Shown here: in pieces, positions 4,993 to 7,918 of the stretch
Numbering within the stretch: position 1 is the stretch's first letter
Layout: the number at the start of each line of letters is the position of its first letter
Source: Candidatus Eiseniibacteriota bacterium
GTDB lineage: Bacteria; Eisenbacteria; RBG-16-71-46; JABDJR01
Reading direction: 5' to 3'
DNA: 7,918 bases
Assembly: GCA_013003415.1 (NCBI GenBank)
Contig: JABDJR010000337.1
Location: forward strand, 1 to 7,918
Notes under the pieces: generated by a model
The model's input: the letters and a program-made list of their open reading frames with translations, nothing else
Databases searched by the model: none
Told to the model about the DNA's origin: nothing
Made by a program: the position numbers and the translations under genes

Positions 4993-7761
4993 ATGACGCG
5001 GTGGATTAGAAGGGTCGTTTTCGTAACGCTCCTGAGTTGTGTGGTTGGCACCCCGGCTTGGAGCCGGGTTGAAGACGCAGTCAAACTAGAAACCGAGGGT
5101 CAATGGTCTGAAGCGGCTCAGCTTTGGCAGAGGCTCGCTGAAGCAAAACCTCAGTCCGAGTTTCTTTGGCATCGGCTTCTAGAGTCCCTGAAGGTTTCCG
5201 GCAATTACGAGCGGCTTGAGGAACAAGCATCTAAAGTCATGAGTAAGTTTCCCTCCGGCCGTGAGGGTTTTCTCTACCGCGCCTGGGCTCTGGAAGAAAT
5301 GGGCCGTGTGGAAGATGCAGCCGAGTTGTTGCGACCCAACATGAACCGCGATGTTGTGATCAAGGCCGAACTGGCGCGCCTCTTAACCCGTCTAGGTCGT
5401 AACCATGAAGCGGGTCCTCTTTATTCCGAGGTCATGGCCGCCTACGACCCGAATGTCCAGCAGCATCCTTGGGATCTGTTGGCATTCGGTGACGCCGCTA
5501 AAGCCCGCGGCGATTTTAAAGGAGCAGCTCGGGTGTACGAGTTGTCCTATACCGATAGTCTTGAGTTCATTCCTGGGCGCTTGGCCCTCTCTAAGCTGTT
5601 CCATGAGAAGTATCAGAGCGGTCTAAGCAATGAAGAACTGAAAGCTGCACGCAAGTTAGCTCCCAATCATCCCGATGTTGTCCTCGCCCTGGCTGAGCTT
5701 TCGGTTCGGAGCCGGCGATATACCCAGGCCGAGGAGGTTGCGAAGCAAGTCCTCAAGTTTCGCCCGGAAGACACGGGCTCGCGTCGGATTTTGGCTCAGC
5801 TCGATCTGATTGCCGGGGATACGGAAGCAGCGAACCGGAAAATCAAGGGTTTGCTCGCGCTAAACCCTCACGATCTCCAAACGCTTGAAATTAAAATGGC
5901 CTCGGGCTTCTTCTCGGGGGACAGCACCAAGTATCGGAATGCAATCAAAGAGATCGAAGCGATTGATCCACTGCACGTCGACGGGTTCGTTCGTTTGGGA
6001 GCAATGCTCGAGGCCCTGATCCGTAACCCCGACGCGGAGTGGATGTATCGCCAGGCTTTGATGAGAGATCCGGAGCTTGCGGAGGGGTACGCCGGGCTTG
6101 GGCACTTGGCCATGCGCGAAGGACGAGAAGTTGAGGCCCGTGGTCTTTTGGAAAAGGCCCACGAATTGGATAACTACAATATCCGAGCCTATAACCAACT
6201 TGAGCTTCTGGATGTCATGGATACCTACCGTGTCTACGACTTCGAGGACTTTAAGTTCAAGCTTTCCGAAAAGGACGATGGCGTTTTGGTCCCCATTATG
6301 GAAGACCGCATGCGCGACATCTACAACGAGTTGGTGGCCCTCCATGGTTGGAAGCCGAAGGTCCCTACCATGATCGAGATTTTTCCAGATCACGAGTGGT
6401 TTAGCGCGCGTGTGGTTGGCATCACCACCCTCGACGGCATTCCCGGGGTTTGCTTCGGCGACGTGGTGGCCATGGACTCCCCGCGGACCTTGTCCGGAAG
6501 ATCGAACTGGGAACAGATCATGCGTCACGAGTTTGGTCATGTGTTGGCTTTGGGCATGACCAATCGTAAAGTTCCTTTTTGGTTTACCGAAGGGCTTAGC
6601 GTGCATCTGGAAACACATCCCCGGCCGGAAGCTTGGGACAGTATTCTCATGGGCGCCTACTGGGATGGAGAACTTGTTTCGGTCGATTCCCTAACCATCG
6701 CCTTCACAAGACCCAAGCACCGCTTCCAACGCCTACTTGCCTATCATGAGGCTGGGATCGTGATCGATGCGATCGTGGATCGCCACGGCTGGGATGTCAT
6801 CCCCGAGCTTCTTCATGCCTTCGCAGATGGCAAGCAACTCGATGAAGCCGTGAAGGATGTGCTTGGAGAAAGCAAAGAGACCTTCGATCGCCTCGCCATG
6901 GATGCGGTGCGGGGGAGAGCGGAAAGCCTGAACCTATGGCCGCGTCCCGATCCGAATCGTCAGGCTGCCTTTCAGGTCCTGGTCGAGGAAAACCCCAAGG
7001 ACTTAGAAATTCTCGGTCGGTTGGCCGTGACCGATATGCAACTGGGGCGCATGGACGATGCCACCCGAACCGCAAAGAGAATCCTGAAGGAAGACGAAAA
7101 TAACGCGCGTGCGAAGGGCGTGCTTGGGCTTATCGCGGTTCAGGAGAATCACCTGGATCGAGCAAAGACTCTCATGGACGAGGCCATTGCGAACGATTCG
7201 AGGGATCTTCAGGTTTACCTAAGCCGTTCTTCGATCGCTCTGACTGACCGGGATACGACCATGGCACAAACTCTTTTGCAGAAGGCTTTAGAGGTCTACC
7301 CAAACAGCGCCGACGCTTACCGGGGCTTAGCGCTTATTGCGGAACAGAGGGGCGATTCTGCCGGCGCCGGCGCCTACTACGATGCATGGATGTCCATCGA
7401 TGACACATCTCAAGAGGCCGCCTTACCCTATGCACGGATTGCTCTTGAACGCGGAGAGGCCGAAAAGGCTCACGAGGCCCTTCGCTTCCTTAGAAACGTA
7501 AGCCCCCTGGCAGCCGATGTCATCGCGCTGGAGGGTCAGGCTCTCTTGGCCCTCGATGAAGATTTGGAAGCTTTCAATCGCTTCTCGGAGGCAAGAAAGC
7601 AGGACTTACGAAGTGTCGAAGCCATGGTTGGGATGGCGCAGTACTACTTCAAGCAAGAAGACTTCGAAGAGGCCATTTATTTTGCCCGCCTAGCCTTGAA
7701 GTATGAGCCCGCGCATAAGGTAGCCAAGTCCCTGCTTAGTAGTGCCGAGGAAGAGATTTAG
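4993..7761 (+). CDS. Secreted tetratricopeptide-repeat protein with central gluzincin (peptidase MA-like) metallopeptidase domain
   Basis: A complete 922-residue exported protein. The N terminus MTRWIRR, a short hydrophobic run (8-20) and AWS before Arg25 look like a Sec signal peptide cleaved near residue 24. LLSC at 13-16 could alternatively be a lipobox. Residues 28-405 are TPR-type helical repeats, for example AEGYAGLGHLAMREG at 363-377. The central domain (about 410-650) has the zinc motif HEFGH (512-516) and the downstream glutamate in FWFTEGLSVHLE (Glu533), the HExxH-17-E spacing usual for peptidase MA/M1-like gluzincins; both His ligands and the catalytic Glu are intact. Residues 655-922 form a second TPR array, for example RAKTLMDEAIANDSRDLQVYLS. 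TPR arrays usually bind protein partners, so this is probably an envelope protease or scaffold acting on a bound substrate. The substrate is unknown. It is the last gene of a tightly spaced group (15 bases after the FAD oxidase). Confidence 0.9.
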   Translation: MTRWIRRVVFVTLLSCVVGTPAWSRVEDAVKLETEGQWSEAAQLWQRLAEAKPQSEFLWHRLLESLKVSGNYERLEEQASKVMSKFPSGREGFLYRAWALEEMGRVEDAAELLRPNMNRDVVIKAELARLLTRLGRNHEAGPLYSEVMAAYDPNVQQHPWDLLAFGDAAKARGDFKGAARVYELSYTDSLEFIPGRLALSKLFHEKYQSGLSNEELKAARKLAPNHPDVVLALAELSVRSRRYTQAEEVAKQVLKFRPEDTGSRRILAQLDLIAGDTEAANRKIKGLLALNPHDLQTLEIKMASGFFSGDSTKYRNAIKEIEAIDPLHVDGFVRLGAMLEALIRNPDAEWMYRQALMRDPELAEGYAGLGHLAMREGREVEARGLLEKAHELDNYNIRAYNQLELLDVMDTYRVYDFEDFKFKLSEKDDGVLVPIMEDRMRDIYNELVALHGWKPKVPTMIEIFPDHEWFSARVVGITTLDGIPGVCFGDVVAMDSPRTLSGRSNWEQIMRHEFGHVLALGMTNRKVPFWFTEGLSVHLETHPRPEAWDSILMGAYWDGELVSVDSLTIAFTRPKHRFQRLLAYHEAGIVIDAIVDRHGWDVIPELLHAFADGKQLDEAVKDVLGESKETFDRLAMDAVRGRAESLNLWPRPDPNRQAAFQVLVEENPKDLEILGRLAVTDMQLGRMDDATRTAKRILKEDENNARAKGVLGLIAVQENHLDRAKTLMDEAIANDSRDLQVYLSRSSIALTDRDTTMAQTLLQKALEVYPNSADAYRGLALIAEQRGDSAGAGAYYDAWMSIDDTSQEAALPYARIALERGEAEKAHEALRFLRNVSPLAADVIALEGQALLALDEDLEAFNRFSEARKQDLRSVEAMVGMAQYYFKQEDFEEAIYFARLALKYEPAHKVAKSLLSSAEEEI

Positions 7762-7802
7762 CGACCGGCCAGGGGAGGACTAGCGTCCCGGCCAGGGGAG
7801 GA
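7759..7802. repeat. Imperfect tandem duplication at the convergent gene junction
   Basis: Two copies of TAGCG(A/TC)CCGGCCAGGGGAGGA lie head to tail, at 7759-7779 and 7781-7802. They differ by one substitution and one inserted base; the 15-base core CCGGCCAGGGGAGGA (7765-7779 and 7788-7802) is identical. The first copy supplies the TAG stop of the TPR gene. The second copy carries the CTA that is the stop of the - strand frame, plus its last codons. A short inverted repeat, GGAC-tagc-GTCC (7777-7788), spans the join. No T-tract follows it, so it is not a standard terminator. Confidence 0.7.
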
Positions 7803-7918
7803 ACTGGCGCGACTTGTCGCTGAGAAGACTCAGCCGGCTGGCCACCTTGGCAAAGACGCTGTCTTTCGGGAAATTTCCGGAGCTGTCCTGCACTTGGCCG
7901 GAGGGTGTCCCCATGGTC
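7780..7918 (-). CDS. Unidentified protein, C-terminal end on the - strand (5' end probably outside window)
   Basis: Reading leftward from the window edge, a frame runs open for about 46 codons to a TAG stop (CTA at 7780-7782 on the + strand). It contains an ATG at 7914-7912, which may be the start or an internal Met; the frame is still open at the edge. From that Met it encodes 44 residues beginning MGTPSGQVQDSSG, then DSVFAKVASRLSLLSDKS, and ending FLPWPGR. About 35 of the 44 third codon positions are G or C, as expected for coding DNA of this composition, and no + strand gene competes for the space. The stop lies 18 bases beyond that of the TPR gene, so the two genes converge. I do not recognise the family from this short piece, and a chance frame is still possible. 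Confidence 0.45.
   Translation of the reverse strand, partial: TMGTPSGQVQDSSGNFPKDSVFAKVASRLSLLSDKSRQFLPWPGR

Noticed and set aside
5860..6618. A 252-codon - strand frame
   Set aside because: It lies fully inside the TPR-peptidase gene, antisense to the well-conserved HEFGH domain, and its product has no recognisable motif.
7831..7840. 10-base perfect palindrome CAGCCGGCTG
   Set aside because: A single short G/C-rich palindrome inside a probable coding region is expected by chance.
1..7918. CRISPR arrays, tRNA or rRNA genes, insertion sequences, attachment sites, phage genes
   Set aside because: I saw no regularly spaced repeats, RNA-gene signatures, transposase motifs or terminal inverted repeats. 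The window is ordinary chromosomal coding sequence apart from the items reported.

Overview
The window is a densely coding stretch of a bacterial chromosome. Six genes run left to right on the + strand, and the edge of a seventh on the - strand meets them head-on at the right end. By eye the DNA is moderately GC-rich. The gene families (a CarD/CdnL regulator with a histone H1-like basic tail, an UshA-like lipoprotein with a Cys-x-Cys pair, a large TPR metallopeptidase, a GlcF-type Fe-S subunit and a GlcD-like flavoprotein) best suit a delta-proteobacterium-grade lineage such as Myxococcota, Bdellovibrionota or a relative. That placement is inference and rests on no marker gene.

Layout: (1) 1-233, the C-terminal end of a GlcF-type iron-sulfur subunit. 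(2) 279-1349, a complete Mrp/ApbC Fe-S carrier P-loop ATPase with an N-terminal DUF59 (MIP18-like) domain. (3) 1350-1446, the only sizeable + strand gap, probably holding the leader and promoter for what follows. (4) 1447-2454, a CarD-family RNA-polymerase-binding protein carrying a roughly 160-residue Lys/Ala/Thr/Ser tail at its N terminus. (5) 2458-3489, a lipoprotein with a degenerate metallophosphoesterase (UshA-like) fold. (6) 3502-4977, a PCMH-type FAD-linked oxidase. (7) 4993-7761, a secreted TPR protein with a gluzincin (HExxH...E, peptidase MA-like) domain between two TPR arrays. (8) 7780-7918, the 3' end of an unidentified - strand gene, converging on gene 7 across a small tandem duplication.

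Genes 4 to 7 are separated by only 3, 12 and 15 bases and are probably co-transcribed. GlcF, Mrp and the FAD oxidase suggest a link between 2-hydroxyacid oxidation and Fe-S cluster supply. The lipoprotein and TPR peptidase act outside the cytoplasm and their roles are unknown. The most unusual item is the CarD-family protein. Its domain order is the reverse of myxococcal CarD (basic DNA-binding tail first, polymerase-binding domain second), and the tryptophan that CdnL/CarD proteins normally wedge into promoter DNA is a serine.
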